64,000 nucleotides of DNA from Geomicrobium sediminis. Its GTDB lineage: Bacteria > Bacillota > Bacilli > Bacillales > Marinococcaceae. A model generated the notes under the pieces. That model ran no database searches. It saw nothing but the letters and a program-made list of their open reading frames with translations, and was not told the origin of the DNA. Of the stretch, positions 41,638 through 50,528 are shown piece by piece. The position numbers were made by a program, and so were the translations under genes. Numbering within the stretch: the stretch's first letter is position 1; every line of letters starts with the position of its first letter. The DNA lies in contig NZ_JAFBEC010000007.1 in assembly GCF_016908595.1 (NCBI RefSeq), positions 214,383 to 278,382 of the forward strand, read 5' to 3'.

Positions 41638-43090
41638 ATGATTCAGCGTCATCATTCCCCTCACCTTAGTGCATATGCGGACCTTTACGATGTCGTCGTT
41701 CCTTCCGACCATAAATTAAGAAAAATGAATGATCTCATTGATTTTTCGTTCATATATGAGGAACTAGAATCGACGTATAGCTTGAATTATGGGCGTTCCG
41801 CCATTGACCCCATTCGAATGTTTCAATACTTACTGTTAAAAAGTATCTATCCGTTGTCTGACGTTGACCTTGTCGAGCGATCGAAATACGACATGTCGTT
41901 TAAGTACTTTCTAGGGATGGTACCGGAGGAAACGGTCATTAATCCAAGCTCCTTGACGAAGTTTCGAAAAATGCGGCTGATAGATGCGAACCTGCTGGAT
42001 GTGTTAATCGCAAAAACGGTAGAAATTGCGTTAGACAAGGGAATCATTCAAAGTAAAACGATGATTGTCGACGCCACACATACGAAATCACGCTACAACC
42101 AACAACGACCCTAAGACATTCTTCGTGAGCGCTCAAAGCAGCTTCGGAAAGTCGTCTATTCGATTGATGAAACCCTGAAAACAAGTTTTCCAACCAAGCC
42201 TGAAAAGAGCGACCTTCAAGAAGAAATCCAGTATAACAAAGCGCTTATGGGTCATCGAAGCAAACGAAACGCTTCAAGCTTATCCAAAAATCACCGAACC
42301 GTTGAACCTATTACGTGAAACCGTCGAAGATGACCTTGACCGCCTCCAATCCATGAACGATCGGGATGCACGGGTTGGACACAAAACTGCGGATTCGTCA
42401 TTCTTTGGGTATAAGACTCATCTTGCGATGAGTGAGGAACGTATCATTACGGCTGCGGTCGTAAGCACCGGTGAGAAAAGTGATGGGAACTACCTTCAAA
42501 CGTTAATCGAGAAAAGCAAAGAGGCAGGTATGGCGGTCGAAACCGTGATTGGGGATGCGACGTATTCCGGAAAAGACAACATTGCTTATACAACCAAAGA
42601 AGAAATCGAATTGATCGCTAAGCTAAACCCAGCCGTATCCCAAGGCACTCGAGCTAAAGAAGATGAATTTAGCTTTAATAAAGATGCAGGACTGTATGTG
42701 TCCAAGGCCGGGCACTTAGCCATTCGAAAAGCCAAGCAAGGGAAGAAACATCAAAGCCAAAATCAAGCCATGACCTATGATTTTGATATCGAGAAATGCC
42801 AAAGATACCCGTTCCAAGAAGGTTGCTATAAAGCAGGGGCGAAAAGCAAAACCTATTCGGAAACCATTAAATCCGCTGAGCATACCGCGCAGATGGCGTT
42901 TCAAGAAACGGAATCGTTCAAAACACGAGCTCGTGAGCGTTACAAAATTGAAGCTAAGAACAGCGAACTCAAGCACCGACATGGGTATGAAACCGCCTCA
43001 TCCTCGGGTCTTTTAAGTATGGAGCTGCAGGGTGCGATGGCGATATTCACGGTGAACATCAAACGAATTATCAAGTTAATGGAGGAATAG
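41638..43090 (+). pseudogene. IS1182-family transposase, disrupted
   Basis: The N-terminal part (MIQRHHSPHLSAYADLYDVV, then PIRMFQYLLLKSIYPLSDVD and the DDE-region start MIVDATHTKSRYNQQR) ends at an in-frame TAA at 42112-42114. The same frame is then open to about 42248, where one frameshift moves the reading to the frame that continues as WVIEANETLQAYPKITEPL, HKTADSSFFGYKTHLAMSEE, VIGDATYSGKDNI and YKIEAKNSELKHRHGYE (conserved C-terminal glutamate region). So one stop plus one frameshift separate the parts of a transposase of about 480 residues. A GTG at 41629 is an alternative start. Confidence 0.88.
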
Positions 43091-43117
43091 ACTCCCCCAT
43101 AGACACTGAAATCATAT

Positions 43118-43167
43118 AAAACGGATGCCTAATTTCCTTATTAATGGAAATTAGGCATCCGTTTTTT
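43118..43167. terminator. Terminator inside the right end of the IS
   Basis: ACGGATGCCTAATTTCC (43121-43137) pairs perfectly over 17 bases with 43146-43162, followed by six T. It shields the downstream convergent lipoprotein gene from IS transcription. Confidence 0.9.
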
Positions 43168-43215
43168 AGTTACTTGGGTCTTTTTGAAGCAAACCGCTGT
43201 TTTTCAGTGCCCTCC

Positions 43216-43222
43216 GCTAATT
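43216..43222. repeat. Right target-site duplication of the insertion sequence
   Basis: GCTAATT, identical to 41329-41335. Without the IS the target reads GTCGCTAATTGCGAC, an almost perfect palindrome located just after the stop of the lipoprotein gene. Confidence 0.85.
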
Positions 43223-43238
43223 GCGACGAGTCTTTTCG

Positions 43239-43862
43239 TTATTGAAGGTTTTCAAATGCTTCCGGGAATGTAACGGTATTTAAAGTTTCTCCCGATTCAA
43301 CATCTTCTACATTTATCACTACCTCGTAACCATCGTGATCCTCTCCGGCAAATACTTGCGCAAGTCCTCCGCCAAATGCTGCTAGGTAAATCGAGAATCC
43401 GTCGAAGCTATTTTCGAATTGTTCTCCGTTTACCACGAAGGTAAAGTCCGAAAAGTCATCCGAGTGCTTTACTTCGTGAATTGATTCGTAATCGTCGCTA
43501 ATACTCGCCATACTTTCGCTAAGGTCACTATGGATTTCCGATAACATTTCTTCATAATCTGCGTTACTCATCGTGATAGTTAGCGAGCCATCATCGTTTT
43601 GTTCGACTTCTTCGCCTTCACTTTCAGCATTCGCTATAATTTCGTCTACACCTCCGCCAGTTTCTTCGTCGATAAACTCAGGTGGTAATGTGATTTCTAC
43701 ACTTCCAAATGATTCGTCAACATTTAGCGCAGATTCCTCTTCTTCTACATTAACTTCTTCCGCATCTGCTTCATCTATTACTGGCTCTTCCGTTCCGCCA
43801 TTTCCACACGCGGTCATTAGTGATAACGCTCCTATACCGATAATCAATTTAACTTTATTCAT
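43239..43862 (-). CDS. Putative lipoprotein, acidic
   Basis: 207 residues. The start MNKVKLIIGIGALSLMTACG is a lipoprotein signal with the lipobox LMTAC (Cys19). A Glu/Asp-rich, low-complexity linker follows, then an unrecognised C-terminal domain (SLTITMSNADYEEMLSEIHS, FSDFTFVVNGEQFENSFDGF and GYEVVINVEDVESGETLNTV). GGGGGACC precedes the ATG at 43860-43862. It is 22 bases downstream of the next gene on the same strand and probably co-transcribed. The strong acidity fits an alkaliphile's outer surface. Function not known. Confidence 0.78.
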   Translation of the reverse strand: MNKVKLIIGIGALSLMTACGNGGTEEPVIDEADAEEVNVEEEESALNVDESFGSVEITLPPEFIDEETGGGVDEIIANAESEGEEVEQNDDGSLTITMSNADYEEMLSEIHSDLSESMASISDDYESIHEVKHSDDFSDFTFVVNGEQFENSFDGFSIYLAAFGGGLAQVFAGEDHDGYEVVINVEDVESGETLNTVTFPEAFENLQ

Positions 43863-43884
43863 TGAAAGGTCCCCCAAATTTCTT

Positions 43885-44808
43885 TTACTGTAATGCTGGA
43901 TGTAGTGTGTAGCCAGTTGCTAGCCTCGGCACATCGTCAGGATATAAATTGTCAAAATTCATTTTAGCCAATTCTTCGGATTCCCAAGTTACATGCGAGG
44001 CTTGTCGTTCAACGTCATTACCGTACTGATCAATAAATTCTCCATGAAAATGGATATTAACCCGATCAAAATCGTCCATTTCATTAATTAGTATTTCTCC
44101 AATATCTAAATAATCTTTGTTCATACCATAAACAAGTGTATTGGCTGTAAAACTCACTCCCGAATCTAAATCAATCCATAAATAATCACCAGCTTCTTCT
44201 TTCATAATACTTACTTCCCTGACCTTATTTTCTCCAACGATTTCAATAACGAGTGAGTTTAGAAGTTCTTCTCCTGTAAGTTTACTCGCTTTTTCCTCTT
44301 CTTTAGCTTTTCGCGCCGCCTTTTCCTCTTCGGCTTTTATGCGCTCTGCTTCGCGTTTTACTTCTTCTTTTTCTTTCGCCTCGGCCGCCGCTGTTTCTTC
44401 TGCTAATCGCTCGACTTCCGCTTCCTCTTCGGCGACTCGTTCAGCTTCGCGCTTGGCTTCCGCCTCTTGCTCTGCTCTTTCTGCATCTTCCTGCGCAATA
44501 CGTTTTGCTTCCGCTTTAGCCTCTGCTTCCTCGGCTGCCGCCTCTGCTTCGTCCACTAAACGTTGCTCCTCGGCTTCTTCACGTTCCGCGTTGCGTTCCT
44601 CCGCGTCTGCTAGCTCTGACGACCAGTCTATGTTAAATAAGCCGACGACCATCATAATTAGCGCTAACCCTGCGACTGCCCCTGCTGCAATACCGAAATG
44701 TTTGCGTAGCCTGTTCTTGCGCACGAATAATATGATAAAAGTTACGAGTAGTCCGAAAGCTAATGGTGCGAAAAGTAACACACTAAGCCCGATAAAAAGA
44801 ATATCCAT
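43885..44808 (-). CDS. Membrane protein with long Glu/Ala/Lys coiled coil
   Basis: 307 residues. Two hydrophobic segments (about residues 2-29 and 38-60) are followed by about 110 residues made almost only of Glu, Ala, Lys and Arg in heptad-like repeats, then a C-terminal domain of about 130 residues (LNSLVIEIVGENKVREVSIM, GVSFTANTLVYGMNKDYLDI and VERQASHVTWESEELAKMNF). The tail resembles C-terminal modules seen in small phage- or element-borne Bacillus proteins, but I cannot name the family. It starts with ATG after AGAGGGGGG and leads the lipoprotein gene, so the two may form an envelope unit. Confidence 0.75.
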   Translation of the reverse strand: MDILFIGLSVLLFAPLAFGLLVTFIILFVRKNRLRKHFGIAAGAVAGLALIMMVVGLFNIDWSSELADAEERNAEREEAEEQRLVDEAEAAAEEAEAKAEAKRIAQEDAERAEQEAEAKREAERVAEEEAEVERLAEETAAAEAKEKEEVKREAERIKAEEEKAARKAKEEEKASKLTGEELLNSLVIEIVGENKVREVSIMKEEAGDYLWIDLDSGVSFTANTLVYGMNKDYLDIGEILINEMDDFDRVNIHFHGEFIDQYGNDVERQASHVTWESEELAKMNFDNLYPDDVPRLATGYTLHPALQ

Positions 44809-44884
44809 TTAAACGCCCCCCTCTCATACGAAATACTCATGCTGATTGTACTATAAATTGGAAATAATATGTATGAAAATAAAC

Positions 44885-44922
44885 GAAAAAAGTTGCAGCC
44901 TCCGTAAGAAGACCACAACTTT
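44885..44922 (-). terminator. Terminator of spo0A
   Basis: On the minus strand AAAGTTG, two G-U pairs, GTCTTC, a 4-base loop, GGAGGC and CAACTTT form a long stem followed by six T (44885-44890). It is 120 bases after the spo0A stop. Confidence 0.75.
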
Positions 44923-45042
44923 ATCGTTGCTCTACAATAGCAAGTCGTATATACTATCTTGCACTAGTTTGTCAGAATCTCACCGTGAAGTTTATGAGAA
45001 TGGCTACGTTCCCAAGACACTGTAACTACCGCCAAACCAACG

Positions 45043-45837
45043 TTAGCTTACCTTATGTTCAATCCGAAGCTTGTCTGCCACCATCGCGATAAATTCACTG
45101 TTAGTAGGTTTTGCTTTAGACATGCTAACCGTATACCCGAAGTAGTGAGAGATGGAATCAATATTCCCTCGACTCCATGCCACTTCAATGGCATGTCGAA
45201 TCGCCCGTTCAACACGACTAGCCGTCGTATTGAATTTTTTAGCAATATCAGGATACAGTTCCTTCGTAATTGACCCTAATAATTCGATATCGTTATACAC
45301 CATCGTAATCGCTTCACGCATATACATATACCCTTTTATATGAGCAGGCACGCCAATTTCATGTATGATGTTCGTAATGCGTTGATCTAAATTAACCGTC
45401 GGTTGCTTAATTGCCGTATGTGTACGACCACCGTGTGACATACCCATTTGTGGTGTTGCTTGTCCACTAAGGTCGCGGATTTTATCAATTAAGACTTCCA
45501 TATCAAATGGCTTAAGAATATAATAGGACGCGCCTAAATTGACTGCTTTTTTCGTTACTTCTTCTTGCCCAAAAGCGGTAAGCATCATAATTTTCGGTCT
45601 TTTACTTAAAGACTTCTGTTGCAACCTTTCTAGCACAGCAAGCCCATCAAGATAAGGCATAATAATATCTAATATTAAAACATCAGGTTGATGTTCAACA
45701 ACGGATTCAATGCATTCTTGTCCGTTATAACTGACCCCCACAATTTCCATATCTGCTTGGTTGTTCACATATTCCTCAAGCATCTGTACGAGTTCACGAT
45801 TGTCGTCGGCAATACACACTTTAATTGTTTCCAACAT
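45043..45837 (-). CDS. spo0A: Sporulation master regulator Spo0A
   Basis: 264 residues. Receiver domain at 1-125 with the acidic pair Asp11-Asp12, the phosphoacceptor Asp57 in [13 protein letters not shown], Thr in MLTAFGQ and Lys in YILKPFD. A linker follows, and the C-terminal DNA-binding domain (residues about 150-264) has [19 protein letters not shown], the recognition-helix region, and [25 protein letters not shown] precedes the ATG. It follows spoIVB as in B. subtilis. Confidence 0.98.
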   Translation of the reverse strand: MLETIKVCIADDNRELVQMLEEYVNNQADMEIVGVSYNGQECIESVVEHQPDVLILDIIMPYLDGLAVLERLQQKSLSKRPKIMMLTAFGQEEVTKKAVNLGASYYILKPFDMEVLIDKIRDLSGQATPQMGMSHGGRTHTAIKQPTVNLDQRITNIIHEIGVPAHIKGYMYMREAITMVYNDIELLGSITKELYPDIAKKFNTTASRVERAIRHAIEVAWSRGNIDSISHYFGYTVSMSKAKPTNSEFIAMVADKLRIEHKVS

Positions 45838-45920
45838 TATGCCTCCTCTATGACATCTAATATTCGTTTGGTAGTTGTAAATTTCTCCCTTAAGTGCGAT
45901 TATCCTTCAAAAATACAGAA

Positions 45921-45947
45921 AATCAATGATATTTAGTAAATTCCTTT
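45921..45947 (-). promoter_or_regulatory. Candidate sigma-H promoter of spo0A
   Basis: On the minus strand AAAAGGAATTT (up to 45947) is an excellent sigma-H -35; about 12 bases on lies TGATT (45921-45925 region), an imperfect -10 (expected GAAT). The sporulation promoter of spo0A in B. subtilis is sigma-H dependent and in this position. Confidence 0.5.
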
Positions 45948-46002
45948 TATATTTTGCAAATAGCTACACGTTTCATGGTAATGCGCATGAAATGACGCTT
46001 AT

Positions 46003-46009
46003 TGTCGAA
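46003..46009. promoter_or_regulatory. 0A box upstream of spo0A
   Basis: TGTCGAA, the core Spo0A binding sequence, is about 55 bases upstream of the sigma-H-like promoter, where autoregulatory 0A boxes are found in B. subtilis. A 7-base site is expected several times by chance in this window, so context is the main support. Confidence 0.5.
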
Positions 46010-46039
46010 TAATCTTATGTAGAATGGAAAGGCTGCTTT

Positions 46040-47272
46040 TTAGCTAGCCTTTTCTTCAATCTCTTCAAGCGTAACGCCTGCTTCTTGAAGCATCCATTCA
46101 ATATGGGAACCATACCCAGAAGTCGAATCATTTACGAATACGTGGGTAACTGCCCCTATTAATTTTCCGTTTTGAATTATTGGGCTACCACTCATGCCTT
46201 GAACGATTCCACCCGTACGTTCTAGTAACTCTTCATCGGTAATTCGGATGATCATCCCTTTTGTTGCTGCGTGCTTTTGTGGTGATGATCGAATGATTTC
46301 TATATCAAACTCTTCTACTTGCTCATTTTCTACGACCGTTAATATCTTTGCTGGTCCTTCTTCAACTTCTTCAGCATAACCAACGGGAACAGCATTCTGA
46401 CCTTCATTCGTTAAATCATGATAGTCGTGCAACAATCCGTAAATACCGAAAGCATTGTTTTTCGTAATCGTACCGAGGACATCTTTTGTCGTCGTTAACG
46501 AAGCTTGCTTTTCGCCAGGAACACCATTTTTTCCTTTTGAAATTGAGCGGACAGAAGATCGAACGATCTCACCTTCATGTATGGCCACAGGCTCTTTCGT
46601 ATCAATGTCTGAAATTACATGTCCAAGGGCGCCGTATCGTCCTGTAACAGGTTCATAGAACGTCATCGTTCCGACTCCTGCTGCTGAATCACGAATGTAC
46701 ATGCCTAATTGCTTATGCCCTTCAGATGCTTCCATCGCTCGATCGATCGTTTTGGTTATAACTTTACCATTTCGAATGAGTTCTACTTGAATCGACGTCG
46801 CTGGGTCTGGGTTACGCAAAATGGACGTCACTTCTCTCATATCTTCAACTGGTTGCTCATTTAATTTTACGATGATATCTCCTTTTTTGATGCCTGCAGC
46901 TTCCGCAGGTGAAGATTCACCTTCCCCAGTTTCAATAAGGTGAAAACCAACGACGAGAACACCTTTTGCGCTTAATCGTACTCCAATTGACTGTCCCCCT
47001 GGTACGACGTCAATATGAGGTCGATCAAGCTTTGTGATTTTCTTTATTGGTACGGTCCCAGCAGAGACCGTAACTGCTTCTTCATCTTCCCCTTGTACAG
47101 CGAAGCTTGCAGGAATCGTTTCCTCGATCTCAAGCTCTGTCTCACCTGTGGATACAGAAACGACTTCATCCGGCAGTTCTGTCCATTGTTGAACAGGTTC
47201 TATAAATAAAACAGCAACAAGTGCTATCAAAAGTAGGATACCTACTGTTTTTCTTACCCAATCATTCAACAC
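46040..47272 (-). CDS. spoIVB: SpoIVB peptidase
   Basis: 410 residues. An N-terminal membrane anchor (TVGILLLIALVAVLFIEPVQ) is followed by a PDZ domain (SPAEAAGIKKGDIIVKLNEQ, about residues 120-190) and the SA-clan serine protease region with the catalytic serine in GIVQGMSGSPIIQNGKLIGA and the conserved VTHVFVNDSTSGYG. It is secreted from the forespore and cleaves SpoIVFA to trigger sigma-K activation. The start is GTG at 47270-47272 with AAGGAG 11 bases before. Confidence 0.96.
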   Translation of the reverse strand: MLNDWVRKTVGILLLIALVAVLFIEPVQQWTELPDEVVSVSTGETELEIEETIPASFAVQGEDEEAVTVSAGTVPIKKITKLDRPHIDVVPGGQSIGVRLSAKGVLVVGFHLIETGEGESSPAEAAGIKKGDIIVKLNEQPVEDMREVTSILRNPDPATSIQVELIRNGKVITKTIDRAMEASEGHKQLGMYIRDSAAGVGTMTFYEPVTGRYGALGHVISDIDTKEPVAIHEGEIVRSSVRSISKGKNGVPGEKQASLTTTKDVLGTITKNNAFGIYGLLHDYHDLTNEGQNAVPVGYAEEVEEGPAKILTVVENEQVEEFDIEIIRSSPQKHAATKGMIIRITDEELLERTGGIVQGMSGSPIIQNGKLIGAVTHVFVNDSTSGYGSHIEWMLQEAGVTLEEIEEKAS

Positions 47273-47360
47273 ATCGTCTCACACTCCTTACTCCCGCGTA
47301 CGTTTTGTACGTACTTATAATGTTGCCGTGACGAGACGTTTATATAACTGCCAAACAACA

Positions 47361-47389
47361 AAAAAAACCGACCTTTATTGGTCGGTTTT
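47361..47389 (-). terminator. Terminator of recN
   Basis: ACCGACC and GGTCGGT (extended by A-T pairs) around a 6-base loop, with eight T on the minus strand. It separates recN from spoIVB. Confidence 0.88.
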
Positions 47390-47423
47390 ACAAAAAGAAA
47401 AGTTCTTCACGTTGTGAATAAAC

Positions 47424-49142
47424 TTATGATACCGAATGTGTACGAGCAAACTGTAACAATTCTTCTGCACTTTCCTTCGTTTTCTTCGTCACTTCTGCTC
47501 CTGATAACATTCTGGCAATTTCATTGACACGTGAACGATTGTTAAGCTCCGTCACAGATGTTGAAACACGCCCTTCATCTTCTTGCTTTTGAATATAGAG
47601 ATGCGTTGTTGCTAAGGCAGCAACTTGAGGCAAGTGTGTAATACAGAGCACTTGTGATTGTGAAGAGATCGCATAAATCTTTTCGCCAATCGCTTGAGCA
47701 ACTCGACCACTCACGCCCGTATCAACTTCATCAAATATGAGGGACGTTCGCTCGCTTTGATTCGTAAGAATACGCTTTAACGCAAGCATAATTCTTGAAA
47801 TCTCACCACCAGAAGCAACTTTGGCTAATGACTTTTCTGGTTCCCCTGGATTCGGTGATAGATAAAACTCTAAACGCTCAGCTCCATCTTCTGAGAGAAC
47901 CACTTCTTGATCATCTGTTTGAACCGTCAAGCCTCGTGAATGATTTTTGCATTGAACTGAAAATGTCGTTTTTTCCATATACAAATCTTGAAGTTCTTTC
48001 TCGATCGCAGACGATAATTGTGTCGCCGCGTTTTTGCGCTTCGTTGATAATTCTTTCACTAAATGTACCGCTTGAATACCAACTTCCTTTAAACGCGTTT
48101 CATACTGAGAAATACGTTCGTCAAGATGCATGAGCTCTTGTGATTCATCCTCAATGTTTTTTGCGTATTCTATGACGTCTTGCAATGTTGAACCGTATTT
48201 ACGCTTTAGTTGGTTTAATTCATCAAGACGAATTGTGATTTCATTGAGTCGTTCAGGATCAAAGTCGAGCTGCTCCAAATGATCTCGAAGAGCAAACGTC
48301 ACTTCTTCTAATAAGTAAAAATTCGAAGAGAGTGACTCATCAAGTTCACTTAATTCTTTGTCGATTGCAGCGGCTTCATTAAGAGAAATCATCGCCTCTC
48401 GGATACTCTCAAGCCCACTACTCTCGCCGTATAAAGATTCAAATGCCTGTTGTAATTGAGAAAAAAGCTTCTCCATATTTGCCAATTTAAAACGCTCTCG
48501 TTCAAGTTCTTCATCTTCAGATCCATTGACGTTCGCGTTTTGAATTTCTTCTAACTGGTACTGAATTAAATCGAGTCGCTGGACATTTTCCCGATCATTG
48601 TCTCGTAGTCGCTTTAAATCCGCTTGAATCTCTTGCAACTCGCGAAATGATTGTTGATAAAGATCCTTAGTCGCTTGTAAATCGCCTCCGGCATACGTAT
48701 CAATCATGTGACTATGCTTGTCCATTTGTAACAGCTCTTGATGTTCATGTTGACCGTGAATGTCAATTAGCGTCTGACCAACGGCTCTTTGCATTGTTAG
48801 TGTCACAAGTTGACCATTCACTCGACACGTACTTTTGCCCTTATCATTAATCTCTCGCTTGATGATGACCATTTCATCTTCGATTGATATGCCGGCTTCA
48901 TCTAATATGTCAATAACTGGATGGTACTTTGTCACTCGAAACAGCCCTTCAATTTCGGCTTTTTGACTGCCATATCGGACGAAGTCTACAGATGAACGTC
49001 CACCTGCTAACAGACCTAGTGCATCGATAATAATCGATTTACCAGCACCCGTTTCCCCTGTTAATACAGTCAATCCAGTCGAAAAAGACAAAGAAAGTTC
49101 ATCGATAATCGCAAAATTACGGATCGTCAACTCCTCAATCAT
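47424..49142 (-). CDS. recN: DNA repair protein RecN
   Basis: 572 residues, an SMC-like ATPase that senses and tethers double-strand breaks. Walker A is GETGAGKS (residues about 29-36), a coiled-coil core fills the middle (about 150-380), and the C-terminal signature, Walker B and D-loop are KVASGGEISRIMLALKRI and SLIFDEVDTGVSG. It follows ahrC by 18 bases, as in B. subtilis. Confidence 0.97.
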   Translation of the reverse strand: MIEELTIRNFAIIDELSLSFSTGLTVLTGETGAGKSIIIDALGLLAGGRSSVDFVRYGSQKAEIEGLFRVTKYHPVIDILDEAGISIEDEMVIIKREINDKGKSTCRVNGQLVTLTMQRAVGQTLIDIHGQHEHQELLQMDKHSHMIDTYAGGDLQATKDLYQQSFRELQEIQADLKRLRDNDRENVQRLDLIQYQLEEIQNANVNGSEDEELERERFKLANMEKLFSQLQQAFESLYGESSGLESIREAMISLNEAAAIDKELSELDESLSSNFYLLEEVTFALRDHLEQLDFDPERLNEITIRLDELNQLKRKYGSTLQDVIEYAKNIEDESQELMHLDERISQYETRLKEVGIQAVHLVKELSTKRKNAATQLSSAIEKELQDLYMEKTTFSVQCKNHSRGLTVQTDDQEVVLSEDGAERLEFYLSPNPGEPEKSLAKVASGGEISRIMLALKRILTNQSERTSLIFDEVDTGVSGRVAQAIGEKIYAISSQSQVLCITHLPQVAALATTHLYIQKQEDEGRVSTSVTELNNRSRVNEIARMLSGAEVTKKTKESAEELLQFARTHSVS

Positions 49143-49160
49143 GACTACACCTACTTCCTT

Positions 49161-49610
49161 TTACAACATCTCTAAAAACTTGGATGAGACGACAGGTGCT
49201 TGTTCGGGATCTTTGCAGATCATTAAGATCGTATCGTCCCCGCAAACGGTCCCCATAATCTCGTCCCAATCTAAATGATCAATAAGGGAACCAATTGCTT
49301 GCGCATTCCCAGGTAACGTCTTCATAATAATGAAATGACTCGCTTGGTCGATGCTGACAAAACTATCGAACAAATTCCGACGTAGCTTCTGCTCTGGGTT
49401 AAATCGTTGGTCTGCTGGTAAGCTATACTTGTAATGCCCCTCAAGCGTTGGCACTTTTACAAGATGTAATTCTTTAATGTCTCTTGAAACGGTCGCTTGT
49501 GTAACGTTAAAGCCCGCTGCTTTTAATTCATCCACAAGTTCCTCTTGCGTATCAATTGGTTTTGTATTTATTAACTCTCTAATTTTAACGTGTCGTTGTC
49601 CTTTAGTCAC
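49161..49610 (-). CDS. ahrC: Arginine repressor AhrC/ArgR
   Basis: 149 residues, the usual length. Winged-helix N-terminal domain ([20 protein letters not shown], then [20 protein letters not shown]) and C-terminal arginine-binding hexamerisation domain ([20 protein letters not shown], then [13 protein letters not shown]). The start is GTG at 49608-49610, nine bases after AGGAGG; the open frame upstream lacks a site. It controls arginine synthesis and catabolism. Confidence 0.95.
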   Translation of the reverse strand: MTKGQRHVKIRELINTKPIDTQEELVDELKAAGFNVTQATVSRDIKELHLVKVPTLEGHYKYSLPADQRFNPEQKLRRNLFDSFVSIDQASHFIIMKTLPGNAQAIGSLIDHLDWDEIMGTVCGDDTILMICKDPEQAPVVSSKFLEML

Positions 49611-49722
49611 GATTGCCTTCCTCCTTGACACAAGAAAGTACAAGTTGCACCTTCATGTTTGACTTTCATTGATGATTATACCGATTTTTGTATAATTAAA
49701 CAACAATCGTCAACAATGAACA

Positions 49723-50526
49723 TCATTTATGCGCATCTTGTACTACTTGAATGATCACTTGATCCGTTATTTGGTTAGAAGTTGGCATTTTAGACAGGTA
49801 AAGCAAGAATTCTACATTCCCGCCTGCACCTGTAATCGGAGAGACGTCTAGACCTTTCGCATACAGTTGATTCGAAAAAGCAAAATCAATCACTTCTTGA
49901 ATAACACGTTTATGGATTTTCGCATCACGAACAATCCCCTTCTTACCAACCTCTTCACGACCAGCTTCAAATTGTGGCTTAATGAGAACGACTGCTTGAC
50001 CGGTCTCTTTTAGAATGCGCGCCATCGGCTGAAAAATATGTTTTAGCGAGATAAAAGAAACATCACAAACCGCAAAATCCGGTTGGCCACTCGTAAAATC
50101 TTCCGCATCCGCATACCGAAAGTTCATTCTTTCCATCACATGCACCCGCTCATCAGAACGGAGCTTCCAATGAAGCTGGTTATACCCTACATCAACAGCA
50201 TAGACTTCTTTTGCACCATTTTGTAGGGCGCAATCGGTAAATCCACCCGTTGATGCCCCAACATCTAATATTAACTGATCCGTTAGATTAAGATTAAATG
50301 ATTGGATGGCTTTTTCTAGTTTTAGTCCACCGCGACTTACGTATACACATTCTTCGCCTTTTACATAAAGCGTCGTTGACGTGTCCATTTTCGTGCCGGG
50401 CTTATCAATTCGTTCAAAATCAGAATAAACGAGACCAGCCATAATTGACCGTCTCGCTTTTTCTCGTGTATCGACGAGTCCTCGTTCGACGAGTAGCACG
50501 TCTACACGTTCTTTTTTATTCGCCAT
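49723..50526 (-). CDS. tlyA: TlyA-family rRNA methyltransferase (YqxC)
   Basis: 267 residues. N-terminal S4 RNA-binding domain (RVDVLLVERGLVDTREKARR) and an FtsJ-like SAM domain (LILDVGASTGGFTDCALQNG, then YAVDVGYNQLHWKLR and FAVCDVSFISLKH). TlyA members 2'-O-methylate rRNA; hemolysin activity was the historical label. It follows dxs by two bases, so it is in the dxs-tlyA-ahrC-recN order known from Bacillus. Confidence 0.94.
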   Translation of the reverse strand: MANKKERVDVLLVERGLVDTREKARRSIMAGLVYSDFERIDKPGTKMDTSTTLYVKGEECVYVSRGGLKLEKAIQSFNLNLTDQLILDVGASTGGFTDCALQNGAKEVYAVDVGYNQLHWKLRSDERVHVMERMNFRYADAEDFTSGQPDFAVCDVSFISLKHIFQPMARILKETGQAVVLIKPQFEAGREEVGKKGIVRDAKIHKRVIQEVIDFAFSNQLYAKGLDVSPITGAGGNVEFLLYLSKMPTSNQITDQVIIQVVQDAHK

Positions 50527-50528
50527 GG

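Larger units (their letters stand above)
41336..43215 (+). mobile_element. IS1182-type insertion sequence, 1880 bp, decayed
   Basis: Bounded by perfect 16-bp terminal inverted repeats GGAGGGCACTGAAAAA (41336-41351, and inverted at 43200-43215) and flanked by a 7-bp duplication GCTAATT. It carries one broken IS1182-like transposase gene, a GC-rich structured block near its left end and strong terminators just inside each end (41366-41401 and 43118-43167). Intact ends and target duplication, with a broken gene, point to insertion followed by loss of function. Confidence 0.9.

Noticed and set aside
44339..44812. 157-codon plus-strand frame opposite the Glu/Ala-rich gene
   Set aside because: A run of Ser/Ala produced by the complement of Glu/Ala/Lys codons; the minus-strand frame has the start site and membrane segments.
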